Shown here: piece after piece, positions 57,163 to 64,000 of the stretch
Layout of the letters: the number at the start of each line of letters is the position of its first letter
How positions within the stretch are numbered: position 1 is the stretch's first letter
From: Mesorhizobium sp. M1E.F.Ca.ET.045.02.1.1
GTDB lineage: Bacteria > Pseudomonadota > Alphaproteobacteria > Rhizobiales > Rhizobiaceae
Assembly: GCF_003952485.1 (NCBI RefSeq)
Contig: NZ_CP034447.1
Coordinates: 4,416,501-4,480,500 of the forward strand
DNA length: 64,000 bases
Direction of reading: 5' to 3'
The notes under the pieces: generated by a model
What the model was told of the DNA's origin: nothing
The model's input: only the letters and a program-made list of their open reading frames with translations
Database searches by the model: none
Program-made: the position numbers and the translations under genes

Positions 57163-57846
57163 TCAGGCGTGGGCGAGGGCGGCCTGCTTGACGGACGCTG
57201 CTTTCCGCAGGCCGAAGGCGCGGAGGAAGGTGCGCACGCCGTTGGTGGCCGAGCGCAGGACCTCGTCTTCCGTCGGCATGCCGCCGAGCATGAAGGTTAT
57301 TTGCAGCTCGGCATTGACCAGAGCGAAGAACTGGCGCGCCGCCACGTCCGGATCGTCGATCGACAGATGCCCGGCATAAGCGAGGCGCGCGAAGCGGGCG
57401 GCAAGCGCCGACCATGTGCGGCCCGGCCCCTGTTCGCGCCACTCGGCGAAAAGTTCCGGATAGCGCTCGCCCTCGGCCTGGATCAGCTTGCGCAGGAACC
57501 GGCCGTCGCGGTTGCAGACGCAGTTGCGGTTCATGCGCACCGCAAAGGCGACGAGATCGGATTCGAGATCGGCGGGCTGGTCCGGAAAGGTGGCTATGGT
57601 GGCGAAGATGCCGGCGTTGCAGCGCTCCGTCAGGTCGCGCACGACGGCCATGAATAGCTTTTCCTTGTCACCATGGTGATTGTAGACGGTCTGGCGCGAA
57701 ACGCCGGCCTCGGCCGCGATCAGGTCGATGTTGGCGCCGGCATAACCCTCCCGGCAGAAAACCGAAGCCGCGGCGTCGACCACCGATATGCGCTTGGCCT
57801 CATGGCTGCGTGGCGGGAAAGTGTCAGGAGAAACGCCGAGCTTCAT
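57163..57846 (-). CDS. TetR-family transcriptional regulator
   Basis: The 227-residue protein has a TetR helix-turn-helix (VDAAASVFCREGYAGANIDLIA, then GVSRQTVYNHHGDKEKLF, about 23-66) and a helical ligand-binding domain with a C-terminal TetR_C-type region. ATG 57846 is preferred to the TTG just upstream. It is divergent from a Bcr/CflA-type drug exporter, and a palindrome overlaps the exporter promoter, so this protein very likely represses that gene. Confidence 0.9.
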   Translation of the reverse strand: MKLGVSPDTFPPRSHEAKRISVVDAAASVFCREGYAGANIDLIAAEAGVSRQTVYNHHGDKEKLFMAVVRDLTERCNAGIFATIATFPDQPADLESDLVAFAVRMNRNCVCNRDGRFLRKLIQAEGERYPELFAEWREQGPGRTWSALAARFARLAYAGHLSIDDPDVAARQFFALVNAELQITFMLGGMPTEDEVLRSATNGVRTFLRAFGLRKAASVKQAALAHA

Positions 57847-57866
57847 CAAAATCTATATAGCGGTGA

Positions 57867-57895
57867 TTGACGAATTGGACAAGCCTGTCTAAATT
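57867..57895 (+). promoter_or_regulatory. Promoter and TetR-type operator of the MFS gene
   Basis: TTGACG (57867-57872) and TAAATT (57890-57895) are separated by 17 bp and form a good sigma-70-type promoter on the + strand. The spacer holds an imperfect palindrome, TGGACAAGCCTGTCTA (57876-57891), which a divergent TetR-family repressor could bind. The 5' leader to the MFS gene would be about 170 bases. Confidence 0.65.
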
Positions 57896-57938
57896 TGTGG
57901 ACACAATAAAGGGAAATCCGCTCCCGAGAGAGACGAGT

Positions 57939-57995
57939 GAATTCGCTCTTGAGACGAATGAATTCGCTCTTGAGACGAACAAGTTCGCTCTTGGA
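57939..57995 (+). repeat. 21-bp tandem repeats in the MFS gene leader
   Basis: Two 21-bp units (57939-57959 and 57960-57980) share AATTCGCTCTTGAGACGAA, and a shortened third (57981-57995) follows. They lie between the promoter and the MFS start codon. The unit is seven codons long but is not in a supported gene. Confidence 0.85.
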
Positions 57996-58074
57996 TGTCG
58001 GATTTCCGCGGGATGGAACGTCCTTGGGTAGACGCCGGACCTCGGCGGCAACCAGATCCGAAAGAAGCCCTATC

Positions 58075-59280
58075 ATGAGTCCCAAATTCCTCCGCATCGC
58101 GGTCGTGCTCGGCTTGTTGTCCGCAATCGGACCGTTCGCCATCGATATGTATCTTCCCGCGCTGCCCTCGATCGGTGAGGATCTCAAGGCCGGCACCGCT
58201 GCCGTGCAGATGAGCCTCTTGATCTTCTTCCTGTCGATGGGTTTCGGCCAGATCGTCGTCGGACCAATCTCCGACATGGTCGGACGCAAGCTGCCGCTCT
58301 ATGCCGGCCTTGCACTGTTCATGGTCGGCGGCGTCGGCTCGGCCACTGCGCCCAATATCGAGTGGCTGATCGCGTTCCGCTTCCTGCAGGGGCTCGGCGC
58401 CAGTGCTGGCATGGCCATGCCGCGCGCCATCGTGCGCGACCTGCACACCGGCAACGAGGCGGCCAAGCTGATGTCGCTCTTGATGCTCGTCTTCTCGGTG
58501 TCGCCGATCCTGGCGCCGCTGACCGGCAGCCAGATCATCGAGAGTTTCGGCTGGCGCGCCGTGTTCTGGACGGTCACGGGTGCCGCGGCTTTAGCCACCA
58601 TCCTGCTCGCCACCTCGCTGAACGAGACGCGGTCGGTCGAGGAGCGCGCCAACTCGTCCTTCGGCACGGCGCTGGCCGGCTACCGCTATCTGATGGGTGA
58701 CCGCAACTTTCTCGGCCTGACGGCGATCGCCGGCTTCGGCATTGCGAGCTTCTTCGTCTACCTGTCGAGCTCGTCCTTCATCCTGATCGGCCATTACGGC
58801 CTGTCGCCGTCGGTCTACAGCGTGTTCTTCTCGATCAATGCGGTCGCCTTCATCGGCATGTCGCAGCTGACCGGAATGCTGGCCGATCGCTTTGGCTTGA
58901 AGCGGGTCGTCTGGGTGGCGGTCACCGGCTACGCCACGGTGATGGTGGCGCTGTTCGCGATCATGGCTTCGGGCGTCGACCGGCTCGACGTGATGGCGGC
59001 GCTGCTCTTCGTCGGCTACGGCTTCCTCGGCCTGGTCATCCCGACCACCTCGGTGCTGGCGATGGAAGAGCATGGCGAGATCGCCGGCACCGCCTCGGCG
59101 CTGATGGGCACGCTGCACTTCGCCATCGGCGCGCTGGCGATGGGCGTCGCCGGCATCTTCTTCGACGGCACGCCGCTGCCCATGGTTGCCGGCATCACGC
59201 TTTGCGCGGTGATCTCGTTCAGCCTAGCCAAGCTTACACTCGGCCGAGCGCGCGAAGCGGTCGAAGCGCCCGCGGAGTAA
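58075..59280 (+). CDS. Bcr/CflA-family multidrug MFS transporter
   Basis: The 401-residue protein has twelve hydrophobic segments and the Bcr/CflA signatures: GPFAIDMYLPALPSIGEDL near 18-36, FGQIVVGPISDMVGRKLPL (motif A) near 57-75, RFLQGLGASAGMAMPRAIVRD near 102 and SPILAPLTGSQIIESFGWR near 143. Such proteins export drugs or dipeptides by proton exchange. ATG 58075 is chosen; there is no strong purine run upstream. A divergent TetR repressor and a palindromic operator lie upstream, and a strong terminator follows. Confidence 0.92.
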   Translation: MSPKFLRIAVVLGLLSAIGPFAIDMYLPALPSIGEDLKAGTAAVQMSLLIFFLSMGFGQIVVGPISDMVGRKLPLYAGLALFMVGGVGSATAPNIEWLIAFRFLQGLGASAGMAMPRAIVRDLHTGNEAAKLMSLLMLVFSVSPILAPLTGSQIIESFGWRAVFWTVTGAAALATILLATSLNETRSVEERANSSFGTALAGYRYLMGDRNFLGLTAIAGFGIASFFVYLSSSSFILIGHYGLSPSVYSVFFSINAVAFIGMSQLTGMLADRFGLKRVVWVAVTGYATVMVALFAIMASGVDRLDVMAALLFVGYGFLGLVIPTTSVLAMEEHGEIAGTASALMGTLHFAIGALAMGVAGIFFDGTPLPMVAGITLCAVISFSLAKLTLGRAREAVEAPAE

Positions 59281-59300
59281 GAGAACCCACAAAAGATCGA

Positions 59301-59327
59301 AAAAGGCCGGGCTTGCCCGGCCTTTTT
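59301..59327 (+). terminator. Rho-independent terminator of the MFS gene
   Basis: AAAAGGCCGGG, a CTTG loop and CCCGGCC followed by TTTTT (59301-59327) form a strong intrinsic terminator 20 bp after the MFS stop. The A-run before the stem makes it partly bidirectional. Confidence 0.9.
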
Positions 59328-59474
59328 CACGTCGATGACAATCCGGCCACGTCGAGGGCAGGATGGCGCATGCGCGCCGGACGAGCCTTGGCCGTTCGGT
59401 CGAGTTCGGATGAAAGCAAAGAGGGGGGAAGGTGGAGGTTTCTGTTGCCAGGTACCTCCGAACCCCGCCTAGAA
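59328..59474. other. Region between the MFS terminator and the ssrA 3' end
   Basis: No gene is seen. The inverted repeat GGAGGT (59434-59439) / ACCTCC (59454-59459), read on the minus strand, follows ssrA and could be its terminator or processing signal. Confidence 0.4.
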
Positions 59475-59752
59475 GTGCGAACCTCTAGGGCTTGATTCGA
59501 AGCGTTCGCACTGCATTAAGCAGCGAGACGAGCTTCCGCATAGTTGTCGTTGGCAACTATAAGTTTAGCCCGATGACGGTGGTACAATGCCGGGCAAAAG
59601 TACGATCTTTACACCTTCGTCGATCCTATTTCGCCCCCAGCAAAAGCCGCTCCGTCGACCAGAGCGGTTTTTGGTGGAGGCGCCGGGTACCGCCCCCGGG
59701 TCCGAACGGCTTATTTCATCGCCTGTTTATCGCCATAGTCGGTCAAGCCGAC
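59475..59752 (-). ncRNA. ssrA: tmRNA, permuted two-piece type
   Basis: Transfer-messenger RNA rescues stalled ribosomes and tags the nascent chain for proteolysis. On the minus strand, codons 59554 down to 59516 encode the tag ANDNYAEARLAA with a TAA stop. The piece order is the alphaproteobacterial permuted one: the acceptor piece comes first and ends with CGCCTCCACCA at 59672, with a 5-bp T-stem CCGGG/CCCGG. Next is a spacer hairpin (59639-59671), then the coding piece beginning GGGGGCG at 59638. GGGGGCG pairs with CGCCTCC to form the acceptor stem across the two pieces. A TATATT -10 box at 59764-59759 sets the approximate 5' end; the 3' end is taken at the GTGCGAAC/GTTCGCAC helix. The outer ends are approximate. 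Confidence 0.93.
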
Positions 59753-59959
59753 GAAAAGAATATAGGGACCGATCATGGAAAATGGAAGGCCAAACCGGCA
59801 CTTGTCCCCGGCGCCAAACTCGACAGCCGAGGGTTGACTTGCGCGCTTACTCAATCGAAGCTCCGCCGGCGATGAGGAATCTCTGACCTAGCGCACAGCT
59901 TGCGCGGCGCGCCACAAGCCTCATTGACCGGATCCGTGGCGCCGACGAGGGGAAGTTTG

Positions 59960-60271
59960 ATGGCCGACTATCTTGCGGATGTGAAGAAATACGATGCCGG
60001 CGTTAGCGCCGACGCGGTCGAGAAGATCGTCAAGCATCTGGGCATCGCACTCAGGAACCGCGATTCCGCGCTGGTGTCCTGCACCGACCCGAAGGAACTC
60101 GAGCGCGTTCGGGAGAACTGGGTCGGCAAGAAGCTCGGCATCGCCGATGCCGCCAAGGCCGACGCCTCGATCGAGAAAGTCTGCAAGGCGATGGCCGCCG
60201 ACAACACCAAGAGCCGCGTGACCTTCTACTACCTGGTGGCGAAGGATCTGGGCAAGCTGGGTTCTCTCTGA
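59960..60271 (+). CDS. DUF2853 protein
   Basis: This 103-residue protein, MADYLADVKKYDAGVSADAV and onward to KSRVTFYYLVAKDLGKLGSL, matches the DUF2853 family over its length. The function is unknown; the fold is small and helical with no signal peptide. ATG 59960 follows GAGGGGAAG; an in-frame start 60 bp upstream is less likely. It lies between the divergent ssrA and thyA. Confidence 0.87.
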   Translation: MADYLADVKKYDAGVSADAVEKIVKHLGIALRNRDSALVSCTDPKELERVRENWVGKKLGIADAAKADASIEKVCKAMAADNTKSRVTFYYLVAKDLGKLGSL

Positions 60272-60416
60272 GCGTGGCCGTCGGTAGCCGGCACGCCGTC
60301 GTGTCGGCGCGCCCTGGATTCTCCGGCGCACGATCCACATTTGTGACGGGCTTTACGGTGTTCGACCGACGGCCAGTCGGTTATGATCATCTGTCATCCG
60401 AATCGAGGCGGAGCCG

Positions 60417-61211
60417 ATGCGCCAATATCTCGACCTGTTGAAGCATGTGCTGGAAAACGGCGCCGACCGTGGCGACCGCACCGGCACCGGCACGCGCTCG
60501 GTGTTCGGCTACCAGATGCGCTTCGACCTTTCGCGCGGTTTCCCGGTCACCACCACCAAGAAGCTGCACCTGAAGTCGATCATCCACGAGCTTCTGTGGT
60601 TCCTGGCCGGCGACACCAACATCAAATATCTCAACGACAACGGCGTCACCATCTGGGACGAATGGGCCGACGAGAACGGTGACCTGGGGCCTGTCTACGG
60701 CAAGCAGTGGCGCTCCTGGCCGGACGGGCATGGCGGCGGGATCGACCAGATCGCGGGCCTTCTCAAGGAGATACGCAAGAATCCCAATTCGCGCCGGCTG
60801 ATCGTCTCGGCCTGGAACCCGGCCGAGGTGGAGGCGATGGCGCTGCCGCCCTGCCACTGCCTGTTCCAGTTCTACGTCTCGGAGGGCCGGCTCTCCTGCC
60901 AGCTCTACCAGCGCTCGGCCGACATCTTCCTCGGCGTGCCGTTCAACATCGCTTCCTACGCCTTGCTGACCATGATGGTGGCGCAGGTCACCGGGCTGAA
61001 GCCCGGCGACTTCGTCCACACGCTCGGCGACGCGCATCTTTATTCGAACCATTTCGAGCAGGCGCGCGAGCAGATGCGGCGCACGCCGAAACCGCTGCCG
61101 ACGATGTGGATCAATCCGGAGGTGAAGGATCTCTTCGCCTTCCGCTTCGAGGATTTCCGCCTCGAGAACTATTTTGCCGACGCCAGCATCAAGGCGCCTA
61201 TTGCAGTGTAG
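60417..61211 (+). CDS. thyA: Thymidylate synthase
   Basis: ThyA makes dTMP from dUMP with methylene-tetrahydrofolate as methyl donor and reductant. The 264-residue product equals the E. coli enzyme in length. It has [18 protein letters not shown] near 21, [14 protein letters not shown] near 59, [11 protein letters not shown] near 91, the nucleophile Cys146 in [29 protein letters not shown] near 166 and [12 protein letters not shown] near 200. No dihydrofolate reductase gene follows in the window. Confidence 0.98.
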   Translation: MRQYLDLLKHVLENGADRGDRTGTGTRSVFGYQMRFDLSRGFPVTTTKKLHLKSIIHELLWFLAGDTNIKYLNDNGVTIWDEWADENGDLGPVYGKQWRSWPDGHGGGIDQIAGLLKEIRKNPNSRRLIVSAWNPAEVEAMALPPCHCLFQFYVSEGRLSCQLYQRSADIFLGVPFNIASYALLTMMVAQVTGLKPGDFVHTLGDAHLYSNHFEQAREQMRRTPKPLPTMWINPEVKDLFAFRFEDFRLENYFADASIKAPIAV

Positions 61212-61220
61212 GGGCCTCAC

Positions 61221-61237
61221 CCCCGCACCACGCGGGG
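61221..61237. terminator. Hairpin between convergent thyA and mop
   Basis: CCCCGC (61221-61226) pairs with GCGGGG (61232-61237). It lies in the 36-bp gap between the two convergent genes and may serve both, though there is no clear U-tract. Confidence 0.45.
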
Positions 61238-61247
61238 CGCGCCAGCA

Positions 61248-61457
61248 TCAATCGATCCCGACCATGACGTCGGACGCTTTGATCACCGCGTAGGCCTGCT
61301 TGCCTTTTTCGAGCGCGAGGTCCGCAACCGCTTCATTGGTGATCGAAGCGGTGACGATGGCGCCGCCGCCGATGTCGATCCTGACATGCGAGGTGGTCGC
61401 TCCCTTGACGATCTCGGTGACCTTGCCCTTCAGGATATTGCGGGCGCTGATCTTCAT
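61248..61457 (-). CDS. mop: Molybdopterin/molybdate-binding protein, single TOBE domain
   Basis: Mop proteins store molybdate in the cytoplasm. The 69-residue product is one TOBE domain: MKISARNILKGKVTEIVKGA, then HVRIDIGGGAIVTASITNEA and a C-terminal AYAVIKASDVMVGID. This is the usual size; the family forms hexamers. The start is ATG 61457. It is divergent from modABC, which supports a role in molybdate homeostasis. Confidence 0.93.
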   Translation of the reverse strand: MKISARNILKGKVTEIVKGATTSHVRIDIGGGAIVTASITNEAVADLALEKGKQAYAVIKASDVMVGID

Positions 61458-61513
61458 GTGCCTCTCCTTCGCTGTATCGAATGGGCTTCATCGTAGGCTG
61501 GGAGGATCCCGCC

Positions 61514-61551
61514 TAACAATGGTCCCGAGGCTAAAAAGCCTTCCATTGTTA
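61514..61551. promoter_or_regulatory. Palindrome between mop and modA, possible molybdate-responsive site
   Basis: TAACAATGG (61514-61522) pairs perfectly with CCATTGTTA (61543-61551), and AGGCT (61528-61532) with AGCCT (61537-61541) inside it around an AAAA loop. It lies in the 156-bp divergent space. It does not clearly match the ModE consensus, which has TATA-type halves. Confidence 0.55.
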
Positions 61552-61613
61552 TGTTCATCTGGATATATCGGTCAAAGGCATTGAGCTGAACGGACTTTCA
61601 ACAGGGAGGTTTC

Positions 61614-62408
61614 ATGACGGGCAAGGGCTTTGGCTTGAAGGCGTTCGCCATCGGCGGACTGGCGGCAGCGTTGATGGCGGCCGTGCCGGCGGCCCGTGCC
61701 GACGACAAGGTGGTCGTGTTCGCCGCGGCGAGCCTCAAGGACGCGCTCGATGCGGCCAACAAGGCCTGCGAGCCGGAGGTCGGCGAAGCGGCGACCATTT
61801 CCTATGCGGCAAGCTCGGCGCTGGCCAAGCAGATCGAAGGCGGCGCGCCTGCCGATGTCTTCATCTCGGCCGACCTCGACTGGATGAAATATCTTTCCGA
61901 CAAGAAGCTGACCAAACCGGACACCGAAGTGAAGCTGCTCGGCAACCAGATCGTGCTGGTGGCGCCGAAGGACTCCAAGGTCGAGGCGAAGGTCGAGAAA
62001 GGCTTCGATCTCGCCAAGCTCATCGGCGACAGCAGGCTCGCAATGGGTGACGTCAAGGCTGTGCCGGCCGGCAAATACGGCAAGGCGGCGCTGGAATCGC
62101 TGGGCGTCTGGTCCTCGATCGAAGGCAAGGTCGCGCAAGCCGAGAACGTGCGCGCCGCGCTGAAGCTGGTGTCGACGGGCGAGGCCGCGCTCGGCATCGT
62201 CTACGCCACCGACGCGCATGCCGATAAGGGCGTGAAGGTTGTCGGAACCTTCCCCGAGGATTCGCATCCGCCGATCATCTACCCGATTGCCCAGACGGCG
62301 GATTCGAAGGACAAGGATACGGCTGCCTTCCTGAAGTGCGTCGAGTCGGCCAAGGCTGCCGCGCTCTTCAAGGAACAGGGGTTTACGGTGCTCGCTGCGA
62401 GCAACTGA
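61614..62408 (+). CDS. modA: Molybdate ABC transporter substrate-binding protein
   Basis: ModA captures molybdate or tungstate in the periplasm. The 264-residue precursor has a signal peptide ending near ARA-DDKV (residue 26), then the family starts VVVFAAASLKDALDAANKAC near 30, ISYAASSALAKQIEGGAPAD near 62 (anion contacts at the Ser residues) and ADVFISADLDWM near 80. VYATDAHAD lies near 200. The start is ATG 61614 with AGGGAGG upstream. It is the first gene of modABC. Confidence 0.95.
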   Translation: MTGKGFGLKAFAIGGLAAALMAAVPAARADDKVVVFAAASLKDALDAANKACEPEVGEAATISYAASSALAKQIEGGAPADVFISADLDWMKYLSDKKLTKPDTEVKLLGNQIVLVAPKDSKVEAKVEKGFDLAKLIGDSRLAMGDVKAVPAGKYGKAALESLGVWSSIEGKVAQAENVRAALKLVSTGEAALGIVYATDAHADKGVKVVGTFPEDSHPPIIYPIAQTADSKDKDTAAFLKCVESAKAAALFKEQGFTVLAASN

Positions 62409-62427
62409 GAGAGACCTTACACCGCAT

Positions 62428-63132
62428 ATGAGTTGGCTGCTGGACCTCACTCCCGACGAATGGAATGCGGTCCGGCTGTCGATCAAGGTGGCAACGGTGG
62501 CGATGCTCGCCAGCCTGCCGCCCGGCGTCCTGATCGCGCTGCTGCTCGCCCGCGGGCGGTTCTGGGGCAAGACCTTGCTCAACGGGCTGGTGCATCTGCC
62601 GCTGATCCTGCCGCCGGTGGTGACCGGCTATCTGCTGCTGCTGACGTTCGGCAAGCGTGGCCCCGCCGGCGCCTTCCTTGCCGAGCATTTCGGCATCGTC
62701 TTTTCGTTCCGCTGGACGGGTGCGGCACTCGCCTGCGGAGTGATGGGCTTTCCGCTGATGGTACGGGCGATCCGGCTGTCGATCGAGGCGGTCGACCGCA
62801 AGATGGAGGCAGCCGCCGGCACGCTCGGCGCCAATCCGCCCTGGGTCTTCGCCACCATCACGCTGCCGCTGATCCTGCCCGGGCTGATCGCCGGCGCGAT
62901 CCTCTCCTTCGCCAAGGCGATGGGCGAGTTCGGCGCCACGATCACCTTCGTCTCCAACATCCCCAACGAGACGCAGACGCTGCCCTCGGCGATCTATACC
63001 TTCACGCAGGTGCCGGGCGGCGATGCCGGGGCGCTGAGACTGACGCTGATCTCGATCGTCATCTCCATGGTGGCGCTGGTGGCCTCCGAGGTCCTTGCGC
63101 GGCGCGTCGGCCGGCGGATGGACATCGAATGA
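62428..63132 (+). CDS. modB: Molybdate ABC transporter permease
   Basis: The 234-residue membrane subunit has about five to six helices and the EAA loop region AGTLGANPPWVFATITLPLI near 130, followed by GLIAGAILSFAKAMGEFGAT near 150-169. It forms a dimer with two ModC subunits. It starts 19 bp after modA and overlaps modC by four bases. Confidence 0.96.
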   Translation: MSWLLDLTPDEWNAVRLSIKVATVAMLASLPPGVLIALLLARGRFWGKTLLNGLVHLPLILPPVVTGYLLLLTFGKRGPAGAFLAEHFGIVFSFRWTGAALACGVMGFPLMVRAIRLSIEAVDRKMEAAAGTLGANPPWVFATITLPLILPGLIAGAILSFAKAMGEFGATITFVSNIPNETQTLPSAIYTFTQVPGGDAGALRLTLISIVISMVALVASEVLARRVGRRMDIE

Positions 63133-64000
63133 CGCTCTCGGTCGACATCAGCCATCGCCTCGGCGATTTCGCGCTCGAAGCGGATTTCGAAAGCGCCGGC
63201 CGGCTCACGGCGCTGTTCGGGCCGTCGGGCTCCGGCAAGTCGACGCTGATCAACCTGGTCGCCGGGCTGATCCGGCCGCAGAAGGGGCGCATCGCGGTCG
63301 ACGGCCGCGTGCTGATCGATACCGCCGCCGGCATGTTCGTGCCGATGCACAAGCGGCGGATCGGCATGGTTTTTCAGGATGCGCGGCTCTTCCCGCATAT
63401 GAGCGTCGCCGGCAATCTGCGCTACGGACGCTGGTTCACGCCGCCTGCCGAGCGCTACGCCAATATCGATGCGGTGGTCGACCTGCTCGGCATCGGCCAT
63501 CTGCTCGACCGGCGGCCGGCGAAACTTTCGGGCGGCGAAAAGCAGCGGGTGGCGATCGGCCGTGCCCTGCTTGCCAGCCCGAAGCTCTTATTGATGGACG
63601 AACCGCTCGCCTCGCTCGACGAAGCGCGCAAATCCGAAATCCTGCCCTATATCGAGCGGCTGCGCGACGAGACGAAGATCCCGATCGTCTATGTCAGCCA
63701 TTCCGTCGCCGAGGTGGCGAGGCTGGCGAGCGACGTGGTGGTGCTTTCGCAAGGCAAGGTTGCCGCCTTCGGCCCGGCCGAGGCGATCATGCAGCGGCTG
63801 GATCTTTTGCCGGCGGAGGAACGGGGCGAGGGCGGCGCGGTGCTCGACACCAGGGTGCTGCGTCACGACGAGGCTTTCGGCATGACGGTGTTGGGCTCGC
63901 CGGCCGGCGACATCCGCATACCGCGCATTGCACGGCCGGTGGGATCTCCGGTGCGGCTCCGCATCCGGGCCCGCGATGTCATGATCGCGACCGAGCAGCC
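63129..64000 (+). CDS. modC: Molybdate ABC transporter ATP-binding protein, 5' part
   Basis: ModC powers molybdate uptake. About 290 codons are present and the gene runs off the right edge. Walker A GPSGSGKSTLINLVAG is near residue 34, the Q-loop MVFQDARLFPHMSV near 80, signature LSGGEKQRVAIGRAL near 132, Walker B LLLMDEPLASLDEAR near 152 and the switch histidine VSHSVAEVAR near 189. The C-terminal TOBE molybdate-sensing domain begins near 270 and is cut. It overlaps the modB stop as ATGA. Confidence 0.96.
   Translation, partial: MTLSVDISHRLGDFALEADFESAGRLTALFGPSGSGKSTLINLVAGLIRPQKGRIAVDGRVLIDTAAGMFVPMHKRRIGMVFQDARLFPHMSVAGNLRYGRWFTPPAERYANIDAVVDLLGIGHLLDRRPAKLSGGEKQRVAIGRALLASPKLLLMDEPLASLDEARKSEILPYIERLRDETKIPIVYVSHSVAEVARLASDVVVLSQGKVAAFGPAEAIMQRLDLLPAEERGEGGAVLDTRVLRHDEAFGMTVLGSPAGDIRIPRIARPVGSPVRLRIRARDVMIATEQ

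Noticed and set aside
57939..57995. CRISPR-like repeat array
   Set aside because: The repeats are directly adjacent without spacers, only 21 bp long, and no cas genes are near. The same reasoning excludes 28178-28250.
59492..59875. 127-codon + strand frame over the tmRNA region
   Set aside because: It is antisense to ssrA, whose tag codons and acceptor stem explain the sequence.

Overview
The window looks like chromosomal DNA of an alphaproteobacterium of the order Rhizobiales, most like Mesorhizobium. I recognise the protein families by eye and ran no search. The evidence is the GC-rich codon use, the cell-wall/division gene order, a permuted two-piece tmRNA with tag ANDNYAEARLAA, an alphaproteobacterial SspB, and several palindromic intergenic repeats of the kind common in rhizobia. 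I see no insertion sequence, prophage, CRISPR array, tRNA or rRNA.

Positions 1-14335 hold most of a division and cell-wall (dcw) cluster, all on the + strand: murF (3' part), mraY, murD, ftsW, murG, murC, murB, ddlB, ftsQ, ftsA, ftsZ and lpxC. The genes murD to murC and ftsQ-ftsA are tightly packed, often with ATGA-type overlaps. The largest break before ftsZ is the 311-bp gap upstream of ddlB-ftsQ-ftsA-ftsZ; it carries eight GANTC sites, the CcrM methylation motif, within 179 bp. Downstream come bamD, recN, ligA and a DUF2461 gene.

Positions 20000-34000 are a mosaic of transport and housekeeping genes: azlCD, an aminopeptidase P, sco1-prmA, creA, a hexapeptide acyltransferase, an SDR, a TMEM175-like channel, an MFS and a MATE exporter, and a phytase-like exported protein. 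Positions 33930-40124 form a carbohydrate locus: a LacI-family regulator divergent from an oxidoreductase, a sugar-phosphate isomerase-like protein and an ABC importer, with a palindromic operator between them. Next is a UvrD/PcrA-type helicase whose gene carries a palindromic repeat inserted in frame between helicase motifs II and III. This is the most unusual object in the window. It is followed by a membrane PQQ glucose dehydrogenase.

Positions 45300-59300 hold a Tat-exported dienelactone hydrolase-like protein, an EamA exporter divergent from an Lrp regulator, a FAD oxidase, a DyP peroxidase, a 1321-residue AsmA protein with a TolA-like tail, the cluster RHH-DUF4169-sspB, and a TetR/MFS pair with a recognisable promoter-operator. 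The end holds ssrA (minus strand), a DUF2853 gene, thyA, and a molybdate locus (mop divergent from modABC; modC runs off the window). sspB and ssrA, the adaptor and the source of the degradation tag in ClpXP quality control, lie about 2.4 kb apart.
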